Assembly (NCBI GenBank): GCA_003290165.1
Contig: QNQO01000514.1
Location: 372,001-436,000, forward strand
From: Berberis thunbergii
Taxonomy: Eukaryota; Streptophyta; Magnoliopsida; Ranunculales; Berberidaceae
Direction: 5' to 3'
Length of the DNA stretch: 64,000 nucleotides
Part shown: positions 9,829 to 21,633 of the stretch, piece after piece
Position numbering within the stretch: position 1 is the stretch's first letter
Layout of the letters: every line of letters starts with the position of its first letter
Program-made: the position numbers and the translations under genes
The notes under the pieces: generated by a model
Databases searched by the model: none
The model's input: the letters and a program-made list of their open reading frames with translations, nothing else
What the model was told of the DNA's origin: nothing

Positions 9829-11757
9829 ATGATGATTTCGAGAAGACGAGCAGCTGCACTTGCTTTTGCCTTTCATCAGTGCCCTCCTCTTGAGATCATT
9901 ACCACTCCTTCTTTGTCTTTCATTCGTTTCAAAACCACTCTTTCACATCCATCTTCTTCTGCAACCAATCTAATCCGTTTCGTCAATCAACGATGTAGAA
10001 CTGGAACGCTTCACCCTGATGAGGCACTGGGTTTGTTTGATCAATTGGTTCAGATTCAACCCACACCCCCTATTTACCCCATTAATCAATTGTTTGGAAC
10101 CCTCGTCAAGATGAAACGGTTTCCCACTGTGTTGTCTTTGTTCAGATTGATGATGGGTTCTTCTTTAGGTATTCAACTGGATATCTCGACTCTTAACGCA
10201 CTCATCAATTGTTACGGTCGATTGGGTAGAGTTGATTTTGGTTTTGCTGTTCTTGGAGACATTTTCAAGCGTGGGTTTCACCCAGATGCTGTTACAATAA
10301 ATACTCTGCTCAAGGGCCTCTGTATGGATGATAAATTAGACCAAGGCATCATTATGTTTAACAAAATTGGTGATTATGGATATCCCTGTGATCAATTCAG
10401 TTACAGTATAATCATTGACAAGCTTACCAAGGGAAATCGGGTTAAGGAAGCTGCTGGCCTCTTCCAAGGAATGATTGATAAGGGTGTTTTACCTGATGTC
10501 GTTTCTTATACTTCTTTGATTCATGGATTCTGCAATTTTGGTATGTTGAAAGAAGCTCGCAGCCTTTTTGACGATATGTTGAATCAAGGGATTAAACCAA
10601 CTATTGTGACTTTTAACAGTATGATTGACTCTCTTTGCAAGAATAGAGAAATCGAAGAAGCACGTAGAGTATTTGAAGTAATGTCTCCAAGAGGTGTCAG
10701 TCCTGACAGGATAACTTACACCTCTTTGATTCATGGTTTATGCATAGTAGATCAAGGGAAAGCAGCGATAACACTATTTTATGAAATGGTAGATCGAGGA
10801 ATCTCACCAGATATATATACATATACTATTTTGTTAGATGCTATGTGCAAAGAAGGCATGGTCAAAGAAGCACATCAATTATTTGATCTCATGGTTAAAA
10901 GAGGAGAAAAGACTAACATATTCACAGACAATACAATGATGGATGGGTATCGTTTACAAGGAAAAATGGAAGATGCACTGAATTTTATTGATTCTATGGT
11001 TCTTAATGAACATGAGCCTAATGTCATAAGCTATACTGTTTTGATAAATGGCTATTGCAAGACTGTGCTACTAGATAAGGCCATGCACTTATTTAGAGAA
11101 ATGTGCCACAAAGGATTGACGCCTGATGTTATTACCTACAACACCCTTATAGATGGGCACTGCAAAGCTGGGAGGGTTTTGGATGCTCAAGATCTTTTCA
11201 GAGATATGCAAGTTCAAGGACATAGTCCAAATGTCTCTACATATAGTGCATTAATGGATGGACTAAGCCCTCATGGTTGTTTTGATGAAACAATAACATT
11301 ATATGACATGATGCAGAGGTCCGGAATAAAAGTAGATGTTGCAGTTTACAACGTAATTGTTAGTAACTTGTGCAAAGGAGGAAAAATAAATGAGGCAAGA
11401 AAATTATTTTCTATTCTTGCTAGGAAAGAGTTGCAACTCAACACTAAGATATACACCACAATGATTAATGGATTTTGTAAAGAAGGAATGTTGAAGGAAG
11501 CAAAAGATTTATTCGTAGAAATGGAGAAAATGGGTTGTGCTTCAAATGCTGTCACATATGATATCATGGTTCAAGGATGCCTTCAACATAACGATACTGG
11601 AAGTGCAATTGAATATTTAAAGCTCATGGTTGAAAGAGGATTCTCACCCACTGTAGAAAATGCATCTAAGATTTTGAATTTGCTGGAGGTCAGAGGACCA
11701 CATCAAGACTCTGTAGAGATGCTTCGTAAATTTGTCATGGAACAAGACAGCCCATAA
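9829..11757 (+). CDS. RFL-type P-class PPR protein, mitochondrial (predicted)
   Basis: This is an uninterrupted, intronless 642-codon reading frame. The N-terminus MMISRRRAAALAFAF is basic, hydrophobic and poor in acidic residues, as in a mitochondrial presequence. From about residue 60 to residue 620 it is a near-continuous run of 35-residue pentatricopeptide repeats, about 14-15 by eye, for example VVSYTSLIHGFCNFGMLKEA, VITYNTLIDGHCKAGRVLDA and KIYTTMINGFCKEGMLKEA. No E/E+ or DYW domain follows, so it is P class. The motif style is that of the restorer-of-fertility-like clade, whose members bind specific mitochondrial transcripts and guide their processing. The ATG at 9829 matches the start of the divergent pseudogene and places the presequence in frame. 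The C-terminus (EQDSP) stops earlier than in the pseudogene. The RNA target cannot be predicted here. Confidence 0.95.
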   Translation: MMISRRRAAALAFAFHQCPPLEIITTPSLSFIRFKTTLSHPSSSATNLIRFVNQRCRTGTLHPDEALGLFDQLVQIQPTPPIYPINQLFGTLVKMKRFPTVLSLFRLMMGSSLGIQLDISTLNALINCYGRLGRVDFGFAVLGDIFKRGFHPDAVTINTLLKGLCMDDKLDQGIIMFNKIGDYGYPCDQFSYSIIIDKLTKGNRVKEAAGLFQGMIDKGVLPDVVSYTSLIHGFCNFGMLKEARSLFDDMLNQGIKPTIVTFNSMIDSLCKNREIEEARRVFEVMSPRGVSPDRITYTSLIHGLCIVDQGKAAITLFYEMVDRGISPDIYTYTILLDAMCKEGMVKEAHQLFDLMVKRGEKTNIFTDNTMMDGYRLQGKMEDALNFIDSMVLNEHEPNVISYTVLINGYCKTVLLDKAMHLFREMCHKGLTPDVITYNTLIDGHCKAGRVLDAQDLFRDMQVQGHSPNVSTYSALMDGLSPHGCFDETITLYDMMQRSGIKVDVAVYNVIVSNLCKGGKINEARKLFSILARKELQLNTKIYTTMINGFCKEGMLKEAKDLFVEMEKMGCASNAVTYDIMVQGCLQHNDTGSAIEYLKLMVERGFSPTVENASKILNLLEVRGPHQDSVEMLRKFVMEQDSP

Positions 11758-14700
11758 TTGCTTTGGGAGTCTCTATTCTCCAGTTCTAATTTCATGTTGA
11801 AAAGATCTCAAATTTTTTCTGATTTATAATTTGTTGATTTAACAGATTTGTAAGCTGTTGTCATACTTCATGGGAATATAGGTAAGCCATAAAGACACGA
11901 AGCTTCATTCTTTGGTGCGCACATACTTGTACTATTTTGCTTGTGTACACTTTGCTTCACTTATGTGATTGTAGATACTTTTTCAAGCATGTCCCGTTTT
12001 TGTTTCCTGAAAGTATTGGCTGTCAATATTCAGAACAAAAATTAAACTGAAGCCCCATTTTGTTGGTCTTAAAGGAAAACAATCTCACAGATTTTCACCA
12101 TGAACCATACGTCGCATCATTTCTCATCCTCTTACCGTCTGCCACAGTTGTGCATGACATTTGTTTTTCAACAATTTCCCTCCAATCACCCACCCCCTTT
12201 TTTCTCTTTCAAAACCAACGTTCTCTTTCCCATCATGTGATCTTATCTCTTGTCTTTGCCATCTCAGATCTTTCGTCTCTGCGATCCCTCATCTCCTCTC
12301 TCACTGAAAGATCTCCTCTCTTCTCTTGCGATCTTCTCTCCTATCTGCAATCTCCTCTCGCACTCGAAGGTCTCCTCTGCTATCTCCCTTCTCCAGGTTT
12401 GTATTGGGCTTTGAAGGTTATCTTATCTTAGAAACCTCTTTGCTTTCTTGGGACTTTGATCTGTATAGAAGTGGAGAAGAGAGGGTTGTAAGAAGAGGAG
12501 ACAGAGTTTGTGGGATTATTTGGTTTGTTTGGGTAATTGCTGGAGTGTTCGAATCAAGGCTGTTAGTCAATCTCATACAAGAATTTAGATTCTACTGTTT
12601 CTTTAGTGTTCTATTGGGGAGATTTGTGTGAAATGTTGGGTTTTGATGAGTTTTTTCTTGTTAAATTTTTGGGTTTTGATGAAAGTTTGAGTTTGGTAGG
12701 TTTGGAGTTGATCACTTTAAATTGGTTGATGTTTAGTGTTTGAAATAGTCTCTCTTTGAAATTTTTTTTTTTTTTTTTTGGAGAATTATGATTGATTGAT
12801 TAGTTTGGAAAGTTCAGATGGGTATTTTGGAACTAATGATTCTATGAAATGGTATAAGTTGGATTTGCCAGAAATCCTTATTTCTATAAAAGAAGTTATT
12901 TGTGGATAGGTATTATTAGATATTTTGATTACTCTCTGGAAGTTCCCTGTATGAAATTTGGGGTATTCATGAATTCCTGATGCTAAAGCTGTGATCTTTT
13001 TGGTTGTCTTGAAGAACAAGTAGAGTTTGGTTTCTATAAAATTTGTGGCTTTGGAGTTGTCACTTTTAGGACTGTGTTTTGATGTAATTGTTCAGATTTC
13101 TTATATGCTTGGCTGGGTTTGGGGATTAGGTATATTTGGTAAATGAGTCTTAGATATATTTGGTAAAAGACTCTCAGGCTGGGTTTAACAGTTCACTTCA
13201 TAAACTGGACATACGATTGGTTTGCTGGAAATCTTGTTTGAACCCAGAAGAATGTTATAGCTTTTTTAAGGAGTGATGTCTGATTTGCTTACGTATTGAT
13301 TGTGGTTCATTTTAATTGACAGGATGTTGTTTATTGTGGATGCAAACGTGCTATTACTTAGATTGTCTTTCGTGAATAGTATTTGATTAAAATCTTGCTA
13401 GTAAATAGTCCTTCACCTTCATAGTTCTGTTCTATATAGCTAAATGTTCTGTTGGATGTTCCCTGTTATGGCTTGTAGATGTCACTAAGGTGGGATTGAG
13501 ACTTTTTATGAATACTTGGGCACCTTTGTCGTTTTAATAACATAAGGGAAACCCCTTCGTGTTTTACCACTCTCATGAATGCTTATAGCATCAATGCATT
13601 GGGAAGTTTTGGTTATTGGATACTTCTTTTCTTGTGTGTTTGATTGTGATCATTTACGATTGTATAGCTTAATGGCTTATATTGTTTTGCATTGCCATTG
13701 TTTGACAATATTTTCCTCCAGTGCTTAGAATATGAGTTTTACTTCTGGGTCTAAATTCTATTCTACCTAGTACTGTATTTCAATGCAAAACTCAGGAAAG
13801 GGATCCCCTTCATTGATATGCCCAAATGAGATATCAAACTCTTGGTTAGATCAATCTTAGCTTGTTAGTCCATTCCAAGAAAAATGACATATAATAAACA
13901 TATGCATATAAATGATTGATTGATGCATTAATAACTGAAGTCGTATGTTTTGTACATTCATGAAAGGATTTCTTCTGAATACATTTCCTCATACAATAAT
14001 TCTCGATTCTTCTTCTAACTCCTTTGTACTAACAACTTTTTGTTGCAAAGTGAGATAATCTCATACTCTGGTATTCTCTACTGGGAACTCAGAATGATAG
14101 TTAATTACTTTGCACCTACCATTTTGATTAGAATAGAGCTCTATCCATATTAAACTTTATTTTAGTTAATAATACTAGCTTTGGATCATGCCTGCGGAGT
14201 CTACAAGGTCTGTTTGCTTGCATTTCTACAGAAATTCTACTTATAGTAATTCTTCATTTGGTAATTGCATAGTCTCACAGTAGACATTTCTACAATTTGC
14301 CTGGATCTATAGCCGAAAGAGAGCATTGGTTGATCATGATAAGCCATATGCTGAAGTTTTTTCTTTTATTCTTTTGCAAAATCAAACAGTGGAAAAGAAA
14401 ATTTTGTGGAAACTTTTCCAAAAATAAAAAACGTCCTAAGAGGAAAGAATTCAAGATTCTGAAAACCCACCTTCCCTAACTGATGTAGATTGAAAGCGAA
14501 GTAAGTAAATTGCTTAACAACTTGAGGCTAATATGATTTTGCTAATAACATATCCTAATAATAACTAAGCCTGTTATAAAAAAAAAGTTGAAAAATATCA
14601 GTGTAAGTTTCTCTGTTTCCAAGGTTCGACAAGTACAAGAAATGAACTGAGTTAAAATGTTTTTGTTTGATAGGGTTTACAGAAGAGCTTGGTTTAGCAG

Positions 14701-15650
14701 AAGATAAGGGGAAGAGGTGCATTTGTTTAAATTCTACAGCTGTGGAATCATTCAACATGGTTGGATTTAAGATGAATATTTATCTATTTGAACTTGGTCA
14801 GATACAAATGGGGCGAAGCATCGTTCTGGTTTTATTCAACATGTAATGGATGTTGTCAGCAAGTGACTATATTGCATAAATACTGCCGCAAGGATACACA
14901 TGAAACATCTGTTGGCTCACTTGTGTGCACGATACTACCCATATTGCTGCTGCAGCCACGTAGTGGATTTGTCCAAACTGCAGATGCCTCGAACCTGTTA
15001 TGTGAATTGTGATTCATTCTGCCTGATGTGGAAGGGTGGGTGTGCAAGAATCACAGCCCATATAATTTTAGTTCTTGTTTTCATTTGACTCTTGTAGAAG
15101 TTATTATATATAGTTCAACTTGTTGGTAGTCAGTAGTTGCGCATGAGTGATACTACATTTGTTGTTTTTGATGGAACAAATTCGGTCCCTCTAATCTAGT
15201 CTGTTTGTTTGGCATGTGTTGTGTTCACTGCAAGTAAAAACACTGCTACAGAGTGATATTTCTTGCTGGCTGCAAGTAGAAACACTGTGAGAGGGTGATA
15301 TTGTGTATCTCATCAAAACTCTTGCTGCACCAAAGATGCATGGTTGCAATTTTTACAATTAAACGCTTTTGTGGTTTTGCCTTCAAACTGATTTTTGTCA
15401 TCCCAACATGATCCAAATCCCTCCCTCTAATCTCAATGTCAGGCGACTTGGAACAAGCTGGTGTTGGCGGCATCCTTCATGACTCATTGGAGAAGCAAAA
15501 AATGATACTGTTAAGTTCCTCCAAGCAAAAAAATGATACTGTTAAGTTCTTAGTTTCACTTCTTCAAACATTATACAGCCTGAGGCTGGCTAACACCGCT
15601 ACTCGACGAGCACAAGTAACAGGAAGCAGTAATGAGCAATATGCTCCATA
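11758..15650. other. Noncoding region 3' of the PPR gene
   Basis: The first 350 bp match the 3' flank of the PPR pseudogene. At 12130-12400 the plus strand is strongly CT-rich, like a plant 5' leader, and is followed by a GT-containing boundary (CTCCAG/GTTTGTATTG) and T-rich intron-like DNA to about 14650. There an acceptor-like TTTACAG precedes purine-rich text. This could be an untranslated or noncoding transcript, but no conserved protein was recognised in the short open frames. A short direct repeat (AAAAATGATACTGTTAAGTTC) occurs twice near 15500-15550. Confidence 0.35.
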
Positions 15651-15789
15651 AACTATTCTTTCAATTTATTTAACTCAAGTTAATGCACACACTAACTGGG
15701 ACTTGAACATAAACACAATGCCCTTCCAATTAGTTAAATTTTTAGTTTTTTTTTTTAAAGTAAAACACCTTTTAAAATTGGAAGCGTAA

Positions 15790-16105
15790 TATATATATAG
15801 GGTTGAAAACCGAACCGAGAACCGAACCGACTTAGATCGGTTTCAAAAAGTTCAAGCTGAAACTGAACCAATGCTACTTTATGCAAACTGTACCTGAATC
15901 GACTAAAATTAAATCGATCGACTATTTTAAACATATTATATTCTTTTGTATAAAATATATATTATTTAGTATATATATTCGGTTGTTCGGTTTAGTCGGT
16001 TAAAATCACGTAGAAACCAAAAATCGAACCAACTACTTTGGTTTTGAATTTTTTTTTTAAATCAAAACCAAACCAAATCGATCGGTTTACTTGGTTTATA
16101 TATAG
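15790..16105. repeat. Degenerate GGTTCGGTT/AACCGAACC repeat
   Basis: This segment is rich in AACCGAACCGA on the left and TCGGTTTAGTCGGTT, AACCAAACC and GATCGGTTTACTTGG further right, flanked by TATATATA. It is a dispersed low-complexity repeat common in plant intergenic DNA. No coding content is seen and the element class is unresolved. Confidence 0.45.
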
Positions 16106-16204
16106 AGTCGTGATTCAATGAGGTTAATCTCATCCTCATGGGACTCGATGAGGTTAACACTCTCCACCATTGGATCTAGTAGATCTAATAGATTAATATT
16201 ATGG

Positions 16205-16862
16205 CTATATTTCACTCTTTAACAATAGAAAAAATTATAGTTAAAGATTCTCTCAATTTTTTCCAATTAGCTAATCATTAACCAAAAAAATAGTCAAACT
16301 ATTTCCACTAGGTATTTCTTCCTGCTTGAATGACTCTCCCTTCACACATTAACTATTTTTCCCATTCACAAACTCTGCAAGGCATTGAGAAAAGAAAATC
16401 AAAATCACGTGTTATTGTGCTAACCTATGAATCACCAAATACAAATAATAATTAATTTTTTAATAAAATACAAATAGTAAATTAAAATTCACAATATATA
16501 ATTTTCGAAGTAACCTTGTACATGCCAAAGTTTGCCAACTCCAAAAGTTGAAGCAATACCATAGCTCTGTAAAAACTCCTAGTACTTAGGGATGCAACAA
16601 ATCATTTTTTAAGGTTGGCATCTAATAAACTCATATTCAACGTAAATGACTTAACTAGATCCTATAAAAAAATATATCACAATGGTGAGTATGGATTGAT
16701 TTTGATTTTCTTCTCAATTGCCTTGCAGAGTTTGTGAATGAGAAAAATAGTTCTTGTTGAAGGGAGAGAAACCTAGTGGAATTAGTTTTCCTATTTTTTT
16801 TGGTTAATGATTAACTAATTGAAAATACGGAGAGTATATTTAACTATAATTTTTTCTTTCAT
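16205..16862. mobile_element. Foldback element with about 190-bp inverted arms
   Basis: The left arm (about 16213-16402) contains AAAAAATTATAGTTAAAG, TAATCATTAACCAAAAAAA and CACAAACTCTGCAAGGC. The same strings occur as reverse complements in the right arm (about 16690-16860). A loop of roughly 290 bp lies between. The structure is that of a nonautonomous foldback or MITE-like DNA element. I could not define the target duplication, so the superfamily is open. Confidence 0.7.
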
Positions 16863-17095
16863 TGACTCAAGACTCTTATTTATGTGTGTGTGGGTGTGTT
16901 TTAGGTTTTTTTTGGCAATAGACGAATGGTCAATGTTGAACTTACGTACTCAAAAAAGTTAAAAAAATAATAGTACTAATAATAATGACATTTTAGTATT
17001 TGTTCACTTGCAATCCATAGCAAGTGTTCCTCATGTGTTACCAATCTAGAGTTTAGGGTGGTGGTGGCAGTTGATGTTCGTTGGTAGTGGTGGCT

Positions 17096-17530
17096 GAATT
17101 TCGTAGAAGAAATGTTAACAAGCTTTGCAAGGAAAATAGGGTGAATGAGGCTGTGAATCTTTTCCAGGAAGCGATTGGTAAGGGCTTGGTACCAACTGTA
17201 GTTACTTACAATTCTTCAATTCAAAGATTGTTTACTTCAGGTCTGTCAGAGCAACCTATCAACCTTTTTGATGACATGCGGAATCAAAAGATCACACCAG
17301 ATGTTGTGACATTTAATAGTATGATTGATGGTGTTTGCAGACATAGCAAAATCGAAGAAGCACGTAGAGTATATGAAGTAATGTCCCAAAGAGATGTTTG
17401 TCCTAACACTATAACTTACAAATCTTTGATTCACGGTCCATGCAATTTAGATCAAGGAAAATAGCAATACCACTATTCAATGAAATGATAGATCAAGGAA
17501 TTTCATGAGACATATAAACGTACAAAATTA
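17096..17530 (+). pseudogene. RFL PPR gene fragment
   Basis: Codons from about 17100 encode three to four PPR motifs, with KENRVNEAVNLFQEAIGKG, VVTYNSSIQRLF, VVTFNSMIDGVCRH and NTITYKSLIHGPC. They align with the region around residues 200-305 of the intact gene at 9829. A TAG at 17462-17464 and further stops and frameshifts end the match shortly after. The presequence and two thirds of the repeats are absent. It is the third RFL locus of the cluster and a dead partial copy. Confidence 0.88.
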
Positions 17531-17654
17531 ACGAACTTATATCATTATTGAGTTGAACTATTTTATATCAGCATAGATATTCAACTCCAAGAGCTAAATA
17601 ACCACTTTGATGAGGTGAACACTGGATTGCTTCTTTGTATGACATGTTTAAATT

Positions 17655-18385
17655 CAAGTGATTCTTTTTTCAGCTTTTGATAGTCAGCGATTGATTCGCC
17701 TCACTCAATTTTATTCAGTTGATTTTTCAAAAAAAGATCTTATGGTACTTTATGATCAATTGGAAACTTATGCTATTGATGTGCATTCCAACGATAAATT
17801 TTTAAATGTCAATGGAATTAGCGGTTTAGCTAAGAAGATGGTTGAGACCAAAAATGAATTTGTCTGTCCCATGGTTTATTTACTCGTAAAATCGTCACTC
17901 ATCCTACTAATTAGCACCGCTTTAATTGAGAGAACATTTTCTACTATGAATGAAGTGAAGAATCAATTACAAAAGCAAATGAGAGATGACATTGAAAATG
18001 AAGTTTTTGATGACATTGACAATGTAGCAGTCATGAAACGATACAGAAAATGTGTCGAAGCCAGTTCTCATGCTTTTTTATTCTAATTAGGGGGGGGGAG
18101 AGAGAGAGAGAGAGAGTTTTTAGTATTCATGATATGGATGTGGATGTATAAATGTTCAAATTATAGAACTCTATTTTTTAAAATACCAAAGTGATCATTA
18201 TTTTTTTAATAAATTTTTCTATTAGATTAAATGGAGTTTTGTTTAGCAACTGATGTTTTAAATAATTACTTATGTATTGTATAAATTAAAAAATTATGTT
18301 AAAATAATTAATTATTATATTATATTTATTTAGCTATGACTCATCACTTTGTCTCTTCAACAAAAATCTTGGCTCCGTCAATGAG
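17655..18385 (+). mobile_element. hAT transposase C-terminal remnant
   Basis: Codons about 17670-18086 read a 140-residue segment ending with TALIERTFSTMNEVKNQLQ. This matches the hAT C-terminal dimerisation block (usually A-T-x-E-R-x-F-S-x-M-x-x-V-K-x-x-L), as in plant zinc-finger MYM1-like hAT transposases. An acceptor-like TTTTTTCAG precedes the open part. About 280 bp downstream, TTGGCTCCGTCAATG resembles a hAT terminus. The N-terminal zinc finger and catalytic regions are missing. Confidence 0.75.
18090..18117. repeat. G-run and (GA)n microsatellite
   Basis: Nine G residues are followed by about ten GA dinucleotides immediately after the stop of the hAT remnant. Confidence 0.9.
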
Positions 18386-19065
18386 CATAGTGGAAGTGGG
18401 CTCAGGAATTACCTTTCCTTGAGCGTTATATCCAGAAGAGTAGAACTTAGCAGATTCAACTGTAGACTTTTTTGTTTTTCTATGATCTATTCACCCTTTT
18501 TCGTTTTTTTATATGCAGGCACATGTTAGTTTATAGATTCCAAGGATGGCAGAATTTCGCGGAACTTTAGCAACTGTATGGAACATTACTTTCTGTGGAA
18601 TAGAAAAGGTTTTCGGGAACATAATACCGTAGATATATGAGTTGTATTGCTTCCTGATTACGATTGATGAATGTGACAAACACATTAATTTCTTGGTTTC
18701 GTTCAGGGAACTCATACTTATATCCCAATTCACATTTGTTTTGTACTTTTGCCCGCAAGTTTCTCATAGTTAGGCACATTGGTTTTGTTTTCTATTTTTG
18801 CCTGCATTTTCGCCTTTGATTTGTTATGGTTATGATAATAAATTTGAACCATTCAGAAGTAAAGAGCTACTTATTGTCATTGCATTTCTACTAAATGCTT
18901 CTTCTTCTTCTTAGAGTCTGCTCCCAGCTTCTTGTTGTTCCTCTTCCTTTTCTCATTGTTATACAACAATTAGTGACATGGGTATATATGGAGAAGTACC
19001 CAGGTTGGTGATTATATATGTTATTTTGCACTATCAGTATCCTTTACTCTTTTTGTTAAAATATA
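18386..19065. other. Spacer with no recognised gene
   Basis: Two short overlapping minus-strand open frames (within 18509-18779) were inspected. No domain, codon pattern or homology was recognised. Nothing else is seen. Confidence 0.4.
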
Positions 19066-19067
19066 TA

Positions 19068-19387
19068 TGGCTTGCACTCAACAAAGTCAAATTCAAGTTC
19101 AAAATTGATCCACCTCTAAAATAATAAGAAAGTTAAAATAGGAAAGTCATAATAAAACTCTATTTTGTATGAAAAGAAGATATTCTTAGAATTGTTGTTT
19201 ATTCCTTGACTGAATACAAACTTATATAAACTAATTTCTACCTAACACATTCCTTAATTCCTTTGTTTAAAACTTCGTATGCAAAAAAAATAGAGTCTTA
19301 TTATGACTTTTCTATTCTTGTACTTTTTTATTCTTGTACAGGTGGATCAATATTGGACTTGGACTTGGCTATGTTGAATGCAAGCCA
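19068..19387. mobile_element. MITE with about 110-bp inverted arms
   Basis: The left arm begins TGGCTTGCACTCAAC and runs through GATCCACCT and AGTCATAATAAAACTCTAT to about 19175. The right arm carries the reverse complements (ATAGAGTCTTATTATGACT ... AGGTGGATC ... GTTGAATGCAAGCCA). A TA dinucleotide flanks each end (19066-19067 and 19388-19389), compatible with a Tc1/mariner-type (Stowaway-like) insertion. The ends are not the canonical Stowaway sequence, so the class is tentative. Confidence 0.72.
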
Positions 19388-19566
19388 TACTTATTCTAAC
19401 ACATTCCTTTATTCTTATCTAGGTAGCTTTCTCATAGGAACCCTGTTTCTCATCTTCAAACCCTGTACAGTGGGATGAGGCACTTTGCCGAGATTAGTGA
19501 AAATGAACATGACTTGTATGCTGGGACTGGAAGGAGGTAATGGAGGCTACCCATCCAAAACACAAA

Positions 19567-19645
19567 TAACTTTTATAAACGTCGAGGAAACGCGCAAGGA
19601 CTCGCTCTCTCTCCTCGCGCGTTTCCTCGACGCTTAGAAAAGCCC
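19567..19645. mobile_element. Tiny 79-bp Mutator-like hairpin MITE
   Basis: The ends pair as CTTTTATAAACGTCGAGG against CCTCGACGCTTAGAAAAG, extending into GAAACGCGC / GCGCGTTTC. The 9-bp direct repeat AAACACAAA flanks it (19558-19566 and 19646-19654). The TCGAGG core is shared with the hairpins near 9.3 kb, 30.7 kb and 40.3 kb. Confidence 0.82.
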
Positions 19646-19659
19646 AAACACAAACATTC

Positions 19660-20870
19660 TAATACTAGACTGAACTTTACCTCGCTCAAAGGAGCGTATA
19701 TCCTACCAGTCTAAACAATGCTACACACCCCAGTTTGTGGGCAAACTATAAGCTCCGTGTAGCCAATCTTAAGGAAAGAAACGAGCACTGCTAGAAACCC
19801 TTCAACTGCGATGGAAATGAATTGCGTTATTAGATCAACAAAACTAAGAGCTTTGAGTCTGTGTTTTATGTTATTAGTAGCTATACGTCTATACCAATCA
19901 CAAACCAGTAAGAAATACTTTGAACTTTGCAGTGACTTTGTTCTTAGGTCATAAAAATAAAATGCCCAAACCACATAGAACCATTAGGATGAGAAAAGCC
20001 CCATCAATGATAAGTGCAAACATTGATTAGGTTGTAAGAGCAAAGGGATGTTAACAATAAAGGGGGGTATAGCAACAAACTTATAAAAAAAAAATCCCCA
20101 ATCTCCAGTTGATCAGAAATAATCGTCTCGTGCAGGGGACGTCAAATTGCAATCCTATTCTGCTTCTGTTTCTACTTTGCTCCCAGTCTCCCCCCTCGCC
20201 AGCAGATGTCATCCTCGACCACCTTGATATAAGTACCAGAAATCAGTCTCTGCTTTTCCTCAATCCTATAATTCAGCCTTATTATTCAATCAAGCATTCG
20301 ATGGACGAGCTAGTGACCCTATCTCTCCTGCTATCTTGTGCCTTCATGACCTTTCAGAACTAGATTTGTTGAGAAGACACAAGTGTGCCAGACTCTGATC
20401 TCTTGCCCTCAAACCTGATGCTACTGCATTCTGTGTCTTTATACAGTTCAGATTGATCCAGCACCTGATCACTTCGTTTGACTCCAAGTAATATCACAGA
20501 AAGGCACTCTCTTCACTGAGAAGTGAGAGACAATTCTCTCCATTACATACCGACATATTTAGTGAGCATCAGAAGAGAGACTGTCCTTCGGCTATTGCAT
20601 GGCTGCATTAATGCCAGGAAAGATTGGAGCATGAGCTCTCAAACTCCTCACCATGTTCAGCTCTCTTTCCCTCTCATGCATGGTTGTCTTCCTACCCATT
20701 GGACGAGTTCCCTCTATCAATGCAGGGGTGATCATGTGTCGGAGTTATCCCTTGATTTTAGCAGAGAATCATAGAATGCATTTTAATTGTGACATCCTCT
20801 CTGTGTAGAGAAGATTCACGGTGAATGTATTCAGAAGATGCATGATGATATCATGAAATTCACTATGGTT
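19660..20870. other. Spacer with no recognised gene
   Basis: Several short open frames occur on both strands, none longer than 90 codons and none recognisable. No repeat structure was seen. Confidence 0.4.
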
Positions 20871-21325
20871 CTTTAGGAATAATCCCATCAGGCTGCCTCG
20901 TGACAATCACGGTTTGCCTGCTTTATCAAATTGTTAAAACAAGCATCACAGTATCATTTAGGAAACTTGTGCTGAGGGTAGGAATGTGCACATAGGGCCT
21001 CTGAAACATGCATGTATTTCTCAGGCGCTTTATGGCGTAGCACCACTTCTACTATAAGTAAAAAAGATTGAATTGATATCATTCATGTTTTTGTTTGTGT
21101 CTAATTTTATAGAGAGGCAACAATTTGCAGCGAATTAAATAGTATCATTTTGATCAATATGCTTAAAAAACTAAGAAGATCACATCAACAGGATTACATT
21201 CTTAACTCAATCTAATAATTTAATTCAATTGAATTACGTCCGGCAACCTCGACAACAGATTTTCAAAGATTAAGAACTACTCCAAGAACGGACACCTCCA
21301 CTTCAACTTTGCATACATCCCCTAC

Positions 21326-21633
21326 TATTACATCAAATTGGCATATTTGTAACAACCCTCAAAACAATATCACTTTTGAATTGTAACAATTCACCTAACA
21401 ATTTTACACATTTTCACAAACAAAATGATACAATAATTGTATTACCATGAAGAGTATGGTTATAAAAGTGATACTATTCATGGTGATCCAACTTATTGTA
21501 TAATTTTTTTGTGTTATTGTTTTTCATTTTTTTGACTAAATTAGTTTTGACTTGAAATTGTTTGGTGAATTGTAACATCTTAAAAGTGATACTGTTTTGA
21601 GAGTTGTTATAAAAGTGTCAATTTGGTGTAGTG
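21326..21633. mobile_element. 308-bp MITE, possibly CACTA-type
   Basis: Inverted arms of about 80 bp include ACATCAAATTGGCATATTT on the left and its partner CAATTTGGTGTAGTG on the right, plus CAAAACAATATCACTTTT with its complement. It is flanked by TAC (21323-21325 and 21634-21636). Unit 3 has the unoccupied site CCCCTACCAAG at about 48870. The right end reads CACTACACC on the minus strand, which with a 3-bp duplication suggests CACTA, but the left end is degenerate. Confidence 0.72.

Noticed and set aside
12060..12631. Open frames of 101-123 codons in the CT-rich block
   Set aside because: The composition is that of a leader (Ser/Leu/Phe-rich by CT bias), there is no start context or homology, and the frames overlap.
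15790..16105. Telomere- or centromere-like satellite
   Set aside because: The AACCGAACC units are degenerate, do not form a regular tandem array, and are not the plant telomere heptamer.
18509..18779. Overlapping minus-strand frames of 70-74 codons
   Set aside because: No family recognised, two frames overlap, and no promoter or splice context supports either.
20600..20720. TCTTCCTACCCATTGG-like text reminiscent of the miR482/2118 family
   Set aside because: Too few matching positions, and no opposing star sequence forming a hairpin was found nearby.
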